A stretch of DNA of 42,385 nucleotides from Thiothrix sp. GTDB lineage: Bacteria; Pseudomonadota; Gammaproteobacteria; Thiotrichales; Thiotrichaceae. Position numbers and translations under genes: made by a program. This document shows positions 25,944-32,889 of the stretch, piece after piece. The notes beneath the pieces are model-generated. The model made no database searches, was not told the DNA's origin, and saw only the letters and a program-made list of their open reading frames with translations. Positions within the stretch are counted from its first letter, which is position 1. Every line of letters starts with the position of its first letter. The stretch spans positions 1 through 42,385 of the forward strand of contig SSFA01000029.1 of the NCBI GenBank assembly GCA_008015155.1, written 5' to 3'.

Positions 25944-26167
25944 GGCTTCATCTGTAAAAATTAACTTATTAATTAAAAGTAGAAAAATAAAAATAATTTT
26001 TAACCCAGCTTTATGTAAATCTCCCAGCTTAAAAAATCTAGTCCTTCACACTCAAAAACATTACTTAAATACCATGAAAAATAAAAAGTACACTTTTATA
26101 TCCTACACAAGGCGTATCTTCATCGTTAATATAACAATTATTAAGGACAGACCAAAAATACTAAGGT
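25944..26167. other. A+T-rich non-coding stretch
   Basis: The gap between the divergent metallopeptidase and TacA-like genes. Open frames crossing it overlap the real minus-strand gene and have no ribosome-binding site. I see only A/T-rich sequence that probably carries both promoters. Confidence 0.5.
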
Positions 26168-26179
26168 ATACTACAGTAT
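26167..26179 (+). promoter_or_regulatory. -10 box and overlapping palindrome before the DUF1778/GNAT pair
   Basis: TATACT (26167-26172) can act as -10. It overlaps an inverted repeat, ATACT (26168-26172), two bases, AGTAT (26175-26179). Binding of the ribbon-helix-helix antitoxin here would block transcription. The -35 is not clear. Confidence 0.45.
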
Positions 26180-26205
26180 GACAAAGTAATACAAGAGTAA
26201 AAACC

Positions 26206-26469
26206 ATGTCCACCACTATCCTAAGCGTACGCGTCAATGACGACGAACGCAGTCTGCTCGAAATAGCAGCCAAACATGCTCACACCACACTCAGCGAGTT
26301 CATACGCCGCAAAGCATTAGAAGCTGCCGAGTTAGAGCTAATGGAACAACGTGTAGTAGAAATCCCAAATGCTATGTGGGAAAAGTTCGAAGAATGGCTA
26401 GACACACCTGCTAAACCCAATCCTGCCTTAAAGCGCCTAGCTGATATCAAACCTGTATGGGAGCGCTAA
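26206..26469 (+). CDS. DUF1778 antitoxin, TacA-like
   Basis: An 87-residue ribbon-helix-helix protein. It opens with TILSVRVNDDERSLLEIAAK and continues with HTTLSEFIRRKALEAAE, the DUF1778 pattern. The C-terminal part (about 55-87) would wrap and inhibit the acetyltransferase toxin. The stop overlaps the toxin gene by 13 nt. DUF1778 plus GNAT is the TacAT/AtaRT architecture, where the antitoxin also represses the operon together with the toxin. Confidence 0.92.
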   Translation: MSTTILSVRVNDDERSLLEIAAKHAHTTLSEFIRRKALEAAELELMEQRVVEIPNAMWEKFEEWLDTPAKPNPALKRLADIKPVWER

Positions 26470-26960
26470 GCAAACCGCGCCCACTGGAGGCCACCGATAA
26501 CCGTAATGAGTTTGATTGTGGGCGTCCTTCACTAAACACATGGTTTCAAACTCATGCTTGGCGCAATCAGCAATTCGGCACATCACGCACAAATATAATT
26601 ACCAATGAACAAGGCAAAGTCGTTGCATATGTCTCACTCACCGCAGCTGAAATTAAACGTGAGTACCTGCCCAAATCCCAGCAACGCAACCGTCCTGAAA
26701 CGATTCCCGCAGTGCTGCTTGGGCAATTAGCAGTGGATAGTGCCTATCAAGGCCAAGGTATTGCCCAAGACTTATTATTTTTTGCCTTTCACACCACAAT
26801 CAAAATTAGTGAACAAATTGGCTGTGCTTGTCTTATTACTCACCCACTCGATGATTCAGCGCGTAGCTTTTATAAGCATTGGGGTTTTGAAGACACACCA
26901 TTTGACCCTAAAGGCTCTATGATTATTAAAGTCAGCGATTTAAAGCAGAATGGGTTTTAA
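26457..26960 (+). CDS. GNAT acetyltransferase toxin, TacT/AtaT type
   Basis: A 167-residue GNAT protein. Members acetylate the amino group of charged tRNAs and so stop translation. The acetyl-CoA loop is QLAVDSAYQGQGIAQDLL (R/QxxGxG/A). The catalytic Tyr is in SFYKHWGF near the C-terminus, as in TacT. The N-terminus (FDCGRPSLNTWF) is the typical toxin strand-turn. The ATG lies inside the antitoxin gene. Its 3' end overlaps the arfB start by 11 nt, forming a three-gene overlapping unit. Target tRNA cannot be told from sequence. Confidence 0.92.
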   Translation: MGALSKPRPLEATDNRNEFDCGRPSLNTWFQTHAWRNQQFGTSRTNIITNEQGKVVAYVSLTAAEIKREYLPKSQQRNRPETIPAVLLGQLAVDSAYQGQGIAQDLLFFAFHTTIKISEQIGCACLITHPLDDSARSFYKHWGFEDTPFDPKGSMIIKVSDLKQNGF

Positions 26961-27354
26961 CCCCATGATCCCCCTCAACGAAATCGACTTCCAAGCTATC
27001 CGTGCTCAAGGCTCAGGCGGGCAAAACGTGAATAAAGTCTCAACCGCTGTGCACTTACGTTTTGATATTAAGTCCTCGTCTTTACCAGAACTTTGGAAAG
27101 AGAAACTCCTAAGCTATCCCGATCAACGCATTTCTACCGATGGCGTAGTTGTGATTAAAGCCCAAACCCATAATAGCCAGGATAAAAATCGTGCTGATGC
27201 CTTGGAGCGTTTGAACCAACTAATTCTCGATGCCACCAAAGTGCAAAAGAAGCGCAAAGCCACCCGTCCAAGCCGTAGCTCGCAGGCTAAACGCTTGGAC
27301 GGGAAGAAAAAGCGTAGTGATATTAAATCGGGACGCGGCAAAGTGGATTATTAA
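26950..27354 (+). CDS. arfB: Alternative ribosome-rescue factor ArfB (YaeJ), peptidyl-tRNA hydrolase
   Basis: ArfB enters stalled ribosomes lacking a stop codon and hydrolyses the peptidyl-tRNA. The catalytic GGQ is in AIRAQGSGGQNVNKVSTAVHL (shown in part), followed by GVVVIKAQ. The basic C-terminal tail (KKRKATRPSRSSQAKRL) enters the mRNA channel. The N-terminus is about 12 residues shorter than in E. coli. The alternative start at 26965 (MIPLNEID) is also possible. It overlaps the GNAT toxin gene by 11 nt. The stop abuts the convergent oxidoreductase gene with no spacer. Confidence 0.93.
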   Translation: MGFNPMIPLNEIDFQAIRAQGSGGQNVNKVSTAVHLRFDIKSSSLPELWKEKLLSYPDQRISTDGVVVIKAQTHNSQDKNRADALERLNQLILDATKVQKKRKATRPSRSSQAKRLDGKKKRSDIKSGRGKVDY

Positions 27355-28413
27355 TTAAGCCAAACTCGGATAATCGGTATAACCCTTAGCATCCCCACCA
27401 AAAAACGTAGCGCGATCGGCCGCATTCATCGGTACATTGTGCTGTAAGCGTGTCACAAAATCAGGATTCGCCAAGACCATTTGCCCATAGGCTTCTAGGT
27501 CTGCAAGCCCCGATTCAATATCACTACCAATCTGCTCACGCGGGCGACTCGGGCGATTTAAAATCAAGGTACCTGTCCAGAGGCGGCGTATGTCTTGCAA
27601 TAAAGCCTCATTGCCTAGATGCATAAAATGCACATACACCAAACCTAATTTGTTTAACTCGGCGACCACATAGCGGTATAAGTCAGACCCTTCGGGGCCC
27701 TCATCAATGCCGCCTAACGTATTGCCTGGCGAGAAACGAATCGCGGTGCGATCTGCGCCAATTTCCTCGGCAATCGCTGTTGCAACTTCTATCGCAAAGC
27801 GCGCACGATTTTGAATAGAGCCGCCGTATTGATCGGTACGAGTATTGGCATTAGGCGCAAAAAACTGTTGCACTAAATAGCCATTCGCGCCATGAATCTC
27901 CACGCCATCTGCGCCTGCCTCTATGGCTCGACGCGCCGCATAACGGAAATCCTGCACGGTTTGCTGCACTTCAGCAGTGGTGAGTGCGCGTGGCACGGGA
28001 ATATCCTGCATTCCTGTCAGGGTAAACATGCCCGTATTGGGCGCAATCGCGGAGGGTGCTACGGGCTGGCGATGATGTGGTGTATTGTCAGGGTGCGACA
28101 TACGCCCAGCATGCATGAGTTGAATAAACAAACGCCCACCTTGTTGATGCACTGCATCGGTAATCGCTTTCCAGCCCGCCACATGGGCATCAGTGTAAAT
28201 GCCGGGTGTCGTTAAATAACCCTGTCCATCCTCTGAGGGTTGTGTGCCTTCACTCACGATCAAACCCACACTGGCCCGTTGCGCGTAATAGGTAGCCGCT
28301 AATGGGCTAGGTGTGCCATCGGTTTGGGCGCGTGAACGGGTCATCGGTGCCATGACCAAGCGATTGCTCAATTCATAACGACCTAAGCTAGTGGGAGTAA
28401 ACATTTTATTCAT
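27355..28413 (-). CDS. Old yellow enzyme family alkene reductase (NemA/XenB-like)
   Basis: FMN-dependent NAD(P)H enzyme that reduces activated alkenes, nitro compounds or quinone-like electrophiles. It starts with a TIM-barrel strand including MAPMTRSRA. The substrate-anion pair is in DGVEIHGANGYLVQQF (His and Asn), and TDQYGGSIQNRARF is the family signature. Its 352 residues are typical. AAAGGAAC precedes the ATG. A LysR-type regulator is divergent, and the intergenic region has two LysR-like inverted repeats, so the regulator probably controls it in response to an electrophile. Confidence 0.93.
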   Translation of the reverse strand: MNKMFTPTSLGRYELSNRLVMAPMTRSRAQTDGTPSPLAATYYAQRASVGLIVSEGTQPSEDGQGYLTTPGIYTDAHVAGWKAITDAVHQQGGRLFIQLMHAGRMSHPDNTPHHRQPVAPSAIAPNTGMFTLTGMQDIPVPRALTTAEVQQTVQDFRYAARRAIEAGADGVEIHGANGYLVQQFFAPNANTRTDQYGGSIQNRARFAIEVATAIAEEIGADRTAIRFSPGNTLGGIDEGPEGSDLYRYVVAELNKLGLVYVHFMHLGNEALLQDIRRLWTGTLILNRPSRPREQIGSDIESGLADLEAYGQMVLANPDFVTRLQHNVPMNAADRATFFGGDAKGYTDYPSLA

Positions 28414-28440
28414 AACGGGTTCCTTTGTATGTGGTGTATA

Positions 28441-28486
28441 TCGGCCAACAAACTGAGCCGATCAAGGTTGTGCATATTCTCATGCA
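28441..28486 (+). promoter_or_regulatory. Two LysR-type operator candidates between reductase and regulator
   Basis: TCGGC, 11 nt, GCCGA (28441-28461) and TGCAT, 6 nt, ATGCA (28471-28486) are perfect inverted repeats in the shared promoter region. The second fits the T-N11-A pattern of LysR boxes. Assignment is by position and form only. Confidence 0.5.
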
Positions 28487-28548
28487 TAAGCAAAACGGGA
28501 TAAATAGGTTAAACTGGGAAACATTACTCCAAAAATGGAATAGTCCGG

Positions 28549-29451
28549 ATGGATTTCTTAAACGATATGGCATTATTTGTGGAAGTAGCCAAGGTAATGA
28601 GTTTTCGCCAAGCCGCGGAAAAAGCGGGTGTGCCAAGCTCAACCTTATCGCGGCGCATCAGTGCCTTAGAGAAAGCAATTGGTCTACGGCTATTGCATCG
28701 CACCACGCGCAAAATCGAATTAACCGAAGCAGGCCAGATCTATTATCAGCGCTGTCGGCGTATTGTGGAGGAAGCGCGCCTCGCCCATGATCAGCTTACA
28801 GCCATGTTAGAGCAACCGAGCGGTGTGATACGTGCGTCTTTACCGGTTGATTTTGCCACGCAATTTCTCACGCCTTTATTCGCCGAGTTCACCACAGTTT
28901 ATCCACAGATTCGCTTTGAACTGGATTTGACACCGCGCACCGTGGATTTAGTCACAGAGCCTTTTGATATTGCAATTCGCATTGGTAGGCTGCCCGATTC
29001 GCAATTAATCGCGCGCCAACTAACGCAATTCAATGCACGCTTGTATGCATCTCCAAACTACTTGGCACGCTCTGGCACACCTGCAACCCCTCAAGACCTC
29101 GTACAGCATGAATGCATCGACTTCCCCAAAAGTGGTACTTGGACCTTGCATAGCCAAGCGGCAACGTTAGAGATTGCGGTGCAAGGGCGCTTTGTAGCTA
29201 ATAGTGTGGATATGATTCGGCGTTTAGCGCTCTTGGATCAGGGCATCGTATTTTTGCCCGCAGCAGTGGTAGTTAAGGATGTGGCTCAGGGCAAATTGCA
29301 GCCCCTATTACCCGACTGGCAGGGTAGCTCAGTGCCAGTCTATGCCCTGACAGAAACGCGCTTATTGCCTGCCAAAACCCAACGCTTTATTGAGTTTTTG
29401 CAGGCGCGTTTGGGTAGCTCTGGCAAGCAACCACCTACCTTTACCCTGTGA
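28549..29451 (+). CDS. LysR-family transcriptional regulator
   Basis: A 300-residue LysR regulator. The N-terminal winged helix-turn-helix contains SFRQAAEKAGVPSSTLSRRISALEKAIGLRLLHRTTRK (cited in part: AAEKAGVPSSTLSRRISALE). The C-terminal ligand-binding domain carries RIGRLPDSQLIARQL and a final region typical of the CrgA/AaeR-like subgroup. It is divergent from the old yellow enzyme gene and is probably its regulator. The inducer is unknown. No strong ribosome-binding site is visible. Confidence 0.93.
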   Translation: MDFLNDMALFVEVAKVMSFRQAAEKAGVPSSTLSRRISALEKAIGLRLLHRTTRKIELTEAGQIYYQRCRRIVEEARLAHDQLTAMLEQPSGVIRASLPVDFATQFLTPLFAEFTTVYPQIRFELDLTPRTVDLVTEPFDIAIRIGRLPDSQLIARQLTQFNARLYASPNYLARSGTPATPQDLVQHECIDFPKSGTWTLHSQAATLEIAVQGRFVANSVDMIRRLALLDQGIVFLPAAVVVKDVAQGKLQPLLPDWQGSSVPVYALTETRLLPAKTQRFIEFLQARLGSSGKQPPTFTL

Positions 29452-29484
29452 TATACTCATAATAGCTAATCTAGAGAATCGCTT

Positions 29485-29697
29485 ATGTCTCTCATCAATC
29501 GCCATCTTTATCCAGAGTTAAATCGTTTACTGTGGGATATTCACAGCGAATGGATTGAGCCTGAATTGGCGTTTCGGGTTTATGAAGATCGTTGGGGATT
29601 TGTGACGGAATCATTATTGGAACCAGCTGAACAGATTTTGATTCAAGAACTGACCACTACGGTGGGAAATGGTATTTTTTTGCCGCATTTTCAATAG
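29485..29697 (+). CDS. Unrecognised 70-residue protein upstream of a nucleotidyltransferase remnant
   Basis: A short acidic protein, MSLINRHLYPELNRLLWDIH and on, with FRVYEDRWGFVTE in the middle. AGAGAA lies before the ATG. It has no domain I recognise. The next frame, 9 nt later, is a broken AbiEii-like gene. In intact systems such small genes precede the nucleotidyltransferase and may be antitoxin-like. The partner is broken here, so this gene may be an orphan. Confidence that it is expressed is moderate. Confidence 0.55.
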   Translation: MSLINRHLYPELNRLLWDIHSEWIEPELAFRVYEDRWGFVTESLLEPAEQILIQELTTTVGNGIFLPHFQ

Positions 29698-29706
29698 GTC
29701 AGCATC

Positions 29707-29926
29707 ATGTCTAAATACCAAGTGGCTCATCACAATTTAATCGACCACGCTTTACGCCAATTTGATGCTGATTTTCTTACTCAACACTCCATCTTATTTG
29801 GAGGTGGTACACGTATTTACTTCTGATGTTTATTACGAAAAAGCGCCTACTATGAAAATGAAACCCGACTGGGTACAACAAATTATAGATTTTGGAGCCT
29901 CTAGTTTGAAACAAGTAGTCATCTAG
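29707..29926 (+). pseudogene. Remnant of an AbiEii-like nucleotidyltransferase gene
   Basis: The first frame (29707-29826) reads MSKYQVAHHNLIDHALRQFD, then ILFGGGTRIYF and a stop. An FGGGTR(I/L)AL motif near residue 35 is how many AbiEii/AbiGii-type nucleotidyltransferase toxins begin. The rest of the domain is missing. A second frame carries VYYEKAPTMKMKPDWVQQII up to a stop at 29926. It may be the far end of the same or another gene, left after an internal deletion. The family call rests on one motif. Confidence 0.5.
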
Positions 29927-30026
29927 AGTTATTAGGTAAAGCCAATAAAAATCAAATAGCTAAGCCTTTTTACTACCCCAGTAAATGAGTAGTTTATTTA
30001 CTTAATTAGCTATTTGAAGGCTTATT
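29927..30026. other. Non-coding sequence with a long inverted repeat, probable terminator of the VapBC operon
   Basis: A perfect 12-bp inverted repeat, TCAAATAGCTAA (29952-29963) and TTAGCTATTTGA (30006-30017), encloses 42 nt. Read on the minus strand it follows the vapC stop and is followed by TTTTTATT, so it can end the vapBC transcript. The long loop makes a small structured RNA an alternative. With the remnant at 29707-29926 it fills the gene-free stretch before vapC. Confidence 0.5.
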
Positions 30027-30428
30027 TTATACAGCCCAATTCTCCAAGCGTAATTCCTGCACGCGCTCAAATTCTTTTACATTATTAGTCACTAAAATTA
30101 GCCCCAACGAGCGAGCATGTCCCGCAATCATCATGTCATACGGGCCAATGGGTTGGCCTGCTGCATACAGCTCAGCGCGTACTTGCCCGAAATGCGCTGC
30201 TGCTAAGTCATCGAAACTCAAAATCTCTAAACGTGCTGCTAAGCCCTCAATATCAGTTTGGTTTTTGGTAGGATTAGCCGAACGCTCAGCTCCAAATACC
30301 AATTCTCCCCAAGTTACAGCGGAAATTGCCATTTGCCCTTCTTGCCGTTTGAAAGCTTCTCGGACTTGTTGTGGGCGGTTTTTAATGGTGTAAATGACTA
30401 TATTAGTATCGAGTAAATACTTCAGCAT
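30027..30428 (-). CDS. vapC: VapC-family PIN-domain ribonuclease toxin
   Basis: 133 residues with the PIN acidic residues in YLLDTNIVIYTI (Asp7), AVTWGELVFGAE, IGPYDMMIAGHA and LVTNNVKEFERV. The wording TWGELVFGAE and PYDMMIAGHAR is that of the VapC subgroup that cuts initiator tRNA-fMet in enteric bacteria. That target is inference. It starts directly at the stop of the vapB gene with no spacer. It is a different subgroup from the PIN toxin at 23780-24190. Confidence 0.94.
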   Translation of the reverse strand: MLKYLLDTNIVIYTIKNRPQQVREAFKRQEGQMAISAVTWGELVFGAERSANPTKNQTDIEGLAARLEILSFDDLAAAHFGQVRAELYAAGQPIGPYDMMIAGHARSLGLILVTNNVKEFERVQELRLENWAV

Positions 30429-30665
30429 TTACAAAGACTCACGCTCTTGATCAGCGGGCTGGTCGCGGTCGGACATAAAATCATCGGTGCATTGGGGATG
30501 ATCGAACCAATAATCCCAACTCTCATGCACCGGACTAATAATGCGCTGATTACCGATAGCCACAATAGTGACTCGGCTAACTGACGCAGGTAACTCGACC
30601 AGTTTAGGTAGGCGCACTGCTTGGCTGCGATTGCTTTTAAAAATAGTGGTTTGGACTGTATTCAT
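30429..30665 (-). CDS. vapB: VapB antitoxin (AbrB-type)
   Basis: 78 residues. The N-terminus TTIFKSNRSQAVRLPK is the AbrB-like DNA-binding hairpin of VapB. The acidic C-terminus (WDYWFDHPQCTDDFMSDRDQ) is the toxin-binding tail. AGAGGA precedes the ATG at 30665. It lies immediately upstream of vapC on the same transcript. A TTGG-5 nt-CCAA repeat just upstream is a likely site for autorepression. Confidence 0.93.
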   Translation of the reverse strand: MNTVQTTIFKSNRSQAVRLPKLVELPASVSRVTIVAIGNQRIISPVHESWDYWFDHPQCTDDFMSDRDQPADQERESL

Positions 30666-30678
30666 TTTGTATATCCTC

Positions 30679-30691
30679 TTGGCATATCCAA
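30679..30691 (-). promoter_or_regulatory. Small inverted repeat upstream of vapB
   Basis: TTGG (30679-30682), CATAT, CCAA (30688-30691), 13 nt before the vapB start codon and overlapping its ribosome-binding region. It is a possible VapBC binding site, judged by position only. Confidence 0.35.
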
Positions 30692-30741
30692 ACTACTATA
30701 CTAGTCTAGCCAAGTCTTATTAGCAATTGAGCTATAAAAAC

Positions 30742-31986
30742 TCAAGGCTTATACACATACTCATAGCGCCACGTACTATTGCCGCCCATATTACTAATAA
30801 TATTCATATTGGTTTCGTGACCGCTTTGTAGCGTATTGCTTAAAAGCTGGAAATTCTGCTGCTGCATTTGCATCTTGCTTTGCATATAGTTGGACAAGAC
30901 CATATTCATTAATTGCTGATTGGCGAGTTCTTCATTCATGCGTTGCTCGGGCGTCAATTTAGCAATGCGCTCAGCTTCGGCTTTTTCACGGGCTAATTTT
31001 TCCGCTTTGGCTTTCGCTTCAGCTTCCGCATAAGCCGCGACCCGTTCTTTATGCAGCGGCACTAATTCAGGAAAACTCGGCGTAAACTGATTACCCCAGG
31101 CAATGCGTGCTTTGGTTTTTTCGACTTCCGTTTTACTCGGCCAATCTTTCACAGTCGCCGCCCAATCAAATGGCATATTCACCAACTCTTGGCGTTTAGC
31201 CTCATCTAAGCTCGGCCACGCCGCCACCAATTGTTGAGCAATTTTGAGTTGCAAGTCGGGGGTAGCTTTATACAAAGGCTCTTCAGGTGTCGCGCCAGCA
31301 ATTTCGTTTAAGGCAAAGATCACATGATCGACATACACCTTAGCCACTTGCGGGCGCAAAGGATCATGGCCTGCGGTCAGCGGCGGTTGAATGGCCTCAT
31401 AGCTTGTCATCAGCCATTGTGCTAAGGGTTCACCTTGTTGTGCTTCGTTTTGCAAAATGGGTAAGTATTCGCGTTGCAGTTCTTGCCGCTGCCACTCGTC
31501 AAAGGGATTCATGACTGCGTCTAAATACACATTACCAATTTTATTGGACACACTCTTAGCTAAAAACTGATAAGCGCGACTTTGCCCACCATCTTTATCA
31601 TGCTCAGCAATAATCAGTTTACGTAAGGCATTGCGCTCGGAATTCACCAGTGGCGCTTCCAAGGCCCATTCAAAATAGTCCACCATGCGCCGCACGTCTT
31701 CCTCAGTTAAATAATGCTGATTAGCAGACATGGTATTAAAAATATTGGTCAAAGCATCGGCATTCGGATCATTTTCAACTTTCGGATACACTGAAACGGT
31801 TTCATTGTCGGGTTGCTTGGTGCTATCCAAAGTGGCATCGTTTTCATCGCGAGGGGTGAAAATACGTGCCAAATCACTAGCCGTGGCAGGCACTTGCATG
31901 CTAGGCGCCGTAGTAGCCGCCTGTACGCTAACGCCTACCGTCAGGCTCAAAATTAAGATCGCTAAGGGGGCTAAACGCAGCTGCAT
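30742..31986 (-). CDS. Unrecognised exported protein with an Ala/Lys/Glu coiled coil
   Basis: 414 residues from the ATG at 31986, which has GAGG nine bases before it. A TTG start 24 nt upstream is possible. A signal peptide (LAPLAILILSLTVGVSVQA) is followed by a helical globular region (about 40-290). Next comes a charged coiled coil (about 300-345; AEAEAKAKAEKLAREKAEAE), then a Gln/Met/Asn-rich segment (NYMQSKMQMQQQNFQLLSN) and an aromatic end (WRYEYVYKP). I recognise no family. It is probably periplasmic or surface-associated. It has no operon partner, and no function is assignable. Confidence 0.65.
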   Translation of the reverse strand: MQLRLAPLAILILSLTVGVSVQAATTAPSMQVPATASDLARIFTPRDENDATLDSTKQPDNETVSVYPKVENDPNADALTNIFNTMSANQHYLTEEDVRRMVDYFEWALEAPLVNSERNALRKLIIAEHDKDGGQSRAYQFLAKSVSNKIGNVYLDAVMNPFDEWQRQELQREYLPILQNEAQQGEPLAQWLMTSYEAIQPPLTAGHDPLRPQVAKVYVDHVIFALNEIAGATPEEPLYKATPDLQLKIAQQLVAAWPSLDEAKRQELVNMPFDWAATVKDWPSKTEVEKTKARIAWGNQFTPSFPELVPLHKERVAAYAEAEAKAKAEKLAREKAEAERIAKLTPEQRMNEELANQQLMNMVLSNYMQSKMQMQQQNFQLLSNTLQSGHETNMNIISNMGGNSTWRYEYVYKP

Positions 31987-32192
31987 GATGATCATCCTCG
32001 CCAAGCTCAAAACTGGGGTTAATCAAAACACTATTACAAGTTGACCCCAATGCAGCTATTAAATTCCGATAAAAGCCTTAAAAGTAAAAAAGTGCAGGAT
32101 AAGCGGTAATAGGTTGTGAACAATCGCCTTTTAGCTGGCAAATTTGGCCTAAGGCTTCATACCGATTAATTTACAATAAAAAGTCGAAATTT

Positions 32193-32630
32193 ATGAATTT
32201 ATTAAATTCTTTTAAAGCTGAATTAACTGAATATAGACGCCCTTGGAAGCTAGTTACCTTAGCAATGGGCCTTGCTTTACTAATTGTTGGCGCTTTTTAC
32301 TATCAAGCACCCGATTGGGATATACCTATCAGCTTTATTATGGCGTTTTTTGCTTATCTTACTGCTTCTTGGAGTATGCATGTGCTTGTAGAACGGCAAT
32401 GGAAATATATACCTTTGATGCTATTTTTTACTTGGCTTACTGTTGACGGTTGTTATGCTTTTTATTGGTCGATTAAAGATCCAGTTGCTTTAGCTTATAT
32501 GCGCTCAGCTAATGCACCAGCATCTTTGTGTTTGTATTTAATGTGTGGTTTAGTGTGGTATTTCCGCGGTAGCTTAAAAGAATTTTTGGCTGAAATGAAT
32601 AGTTTCGTTTCTTTAAAAAGTAAATTTTAA
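32193..32630 (+). CDS. Unrecognised four-helix membrane protein
   Basis: 145 residues with four probable membrane helices (about 20-40, 45-66, 71-93 and 103-123). An amphipathic start (NLLNSFKAELTEYRRPW) and a short charged end (EFLAEMNSFVSLKSKF) flank them. The ribosome-binding site is poor. No family is recognised. It converges on the two tRNA-like genes and ends 9 nt before the CCA end of the nearer one. Confidence 0.6.
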   Translation: MNLLNSFKAELTEYRRPWKLVTLAMGLALLIVGAFYYQAPDWDIPISFIMAFFAYLTASWSMHVLVERQWKYIPLMLFFTWLTVDGCYAFYWSIKDPVALAYMRSANAPASLCLYLMCGLVWYFRGSLKEFLAEMNSFVSLKSKF

Positions 32631-32638
32631 ATTAATAC

Positions 32639-32727
32639 TGGCAGAGAGCAGCGGAATCGAACCGCAATCCTGTTTAGAATCACTTGGTTTAGCAAACCAG
32701 CCTATAGACCACTATAGGTTACTCTCT
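32639..32727 (-). tRNA. Non-canonical tRNA-Ser-like gene, anticodon GCU, 8+4 acceptor branch
   Basis: 89 nt with encoded CCA (32641-32639) and discriminator G. The acceptor stem has 8 bp (32727-32720 with 32650-32643, one G-U). The T stem has 4 bp (32665-32662 with 32654-32651) around a canonical TTCGATT loop. Forcing 7+5 gives a T-T mismatch. The D stem is 7 bp (32718-32712 with 32707-32701) with a 4-nt loop TGGT. The anticodon loop is TTGCTAA (GCU, 32693-32691), and the outer pair of the anticodon stem is C-A. The variable arm has a 5-bp stem (32680-32676 with 32671-32667). The long variable arm and G73 suit seryl-tRNA synthetase. The 8+4 layout is that of allo-tRNAs. Confidence 0.72.
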
Positions 32728-32750
32728 ATATTAAAAAATACATATTAAAG

Positions 32751-32841
32751 TGGTGGAAAATAAAGGAGTTGACCCTCACTGATTCGTCATCGGTGGCCTA
32801 GTTTTCAAGACTAGTTGCCAGCCAAACTAGCGCTATTCTCC
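32751..32841 (-). tRNA. Non-canonical tRNA-Ser-like gene, anticodon UGA, 8+4 acceptor branch
   Basis: 91 nt with encoded CCA (32753-32751) and discriminator A, which is unusual for serine. The acceptor stem has 8 bp (32841-32834 with 32762-32755, one G-U). The T stem has 4 bp (32777-32774 with 32766-32763) around loop GTCAACT, where the usual T54 is G. The D stem is 5 bp (32831-32827 with 32821-32817), loop TTTGG. The anticodon stem is perfect with loop CTTGAAA (UGA, 32807-32805). The variable arm has a 6-bp stem with one mismatch (32794-32789 with 32783-32778). It is 23 nt upstream of the GCU gene on the same strand, so the two are probably cotranscribed. Confidence 0.66.
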
Positions 32842-32889
32842 ATAGTTAATAAGTTTTCTGTTTGTTTCAATCTACTAAGCATAGCTGCT

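Noticed and set aside
25816..26181. Plus-strand 121-codon frame spanning the start of the metallopeptidase gene
   Set aside because: It overlaps the real gene in antisense, is A/T-driven, and has no ribosome-binding site.
32639..32841. Standard 7+5 tRNA-Ser folding of the two minus-strand genes
   Set aside because: Both would have a T-T mismatch at the base of the T stem, whereas 8+4 pairs all positions.
32751..32841. Selenocysteine tRNA (selC)
   Set aside because: The anticodon is UGA (serine), not UCA, and the T stem has 4 bp, while bacterial tRNA-Sec has 8+5.
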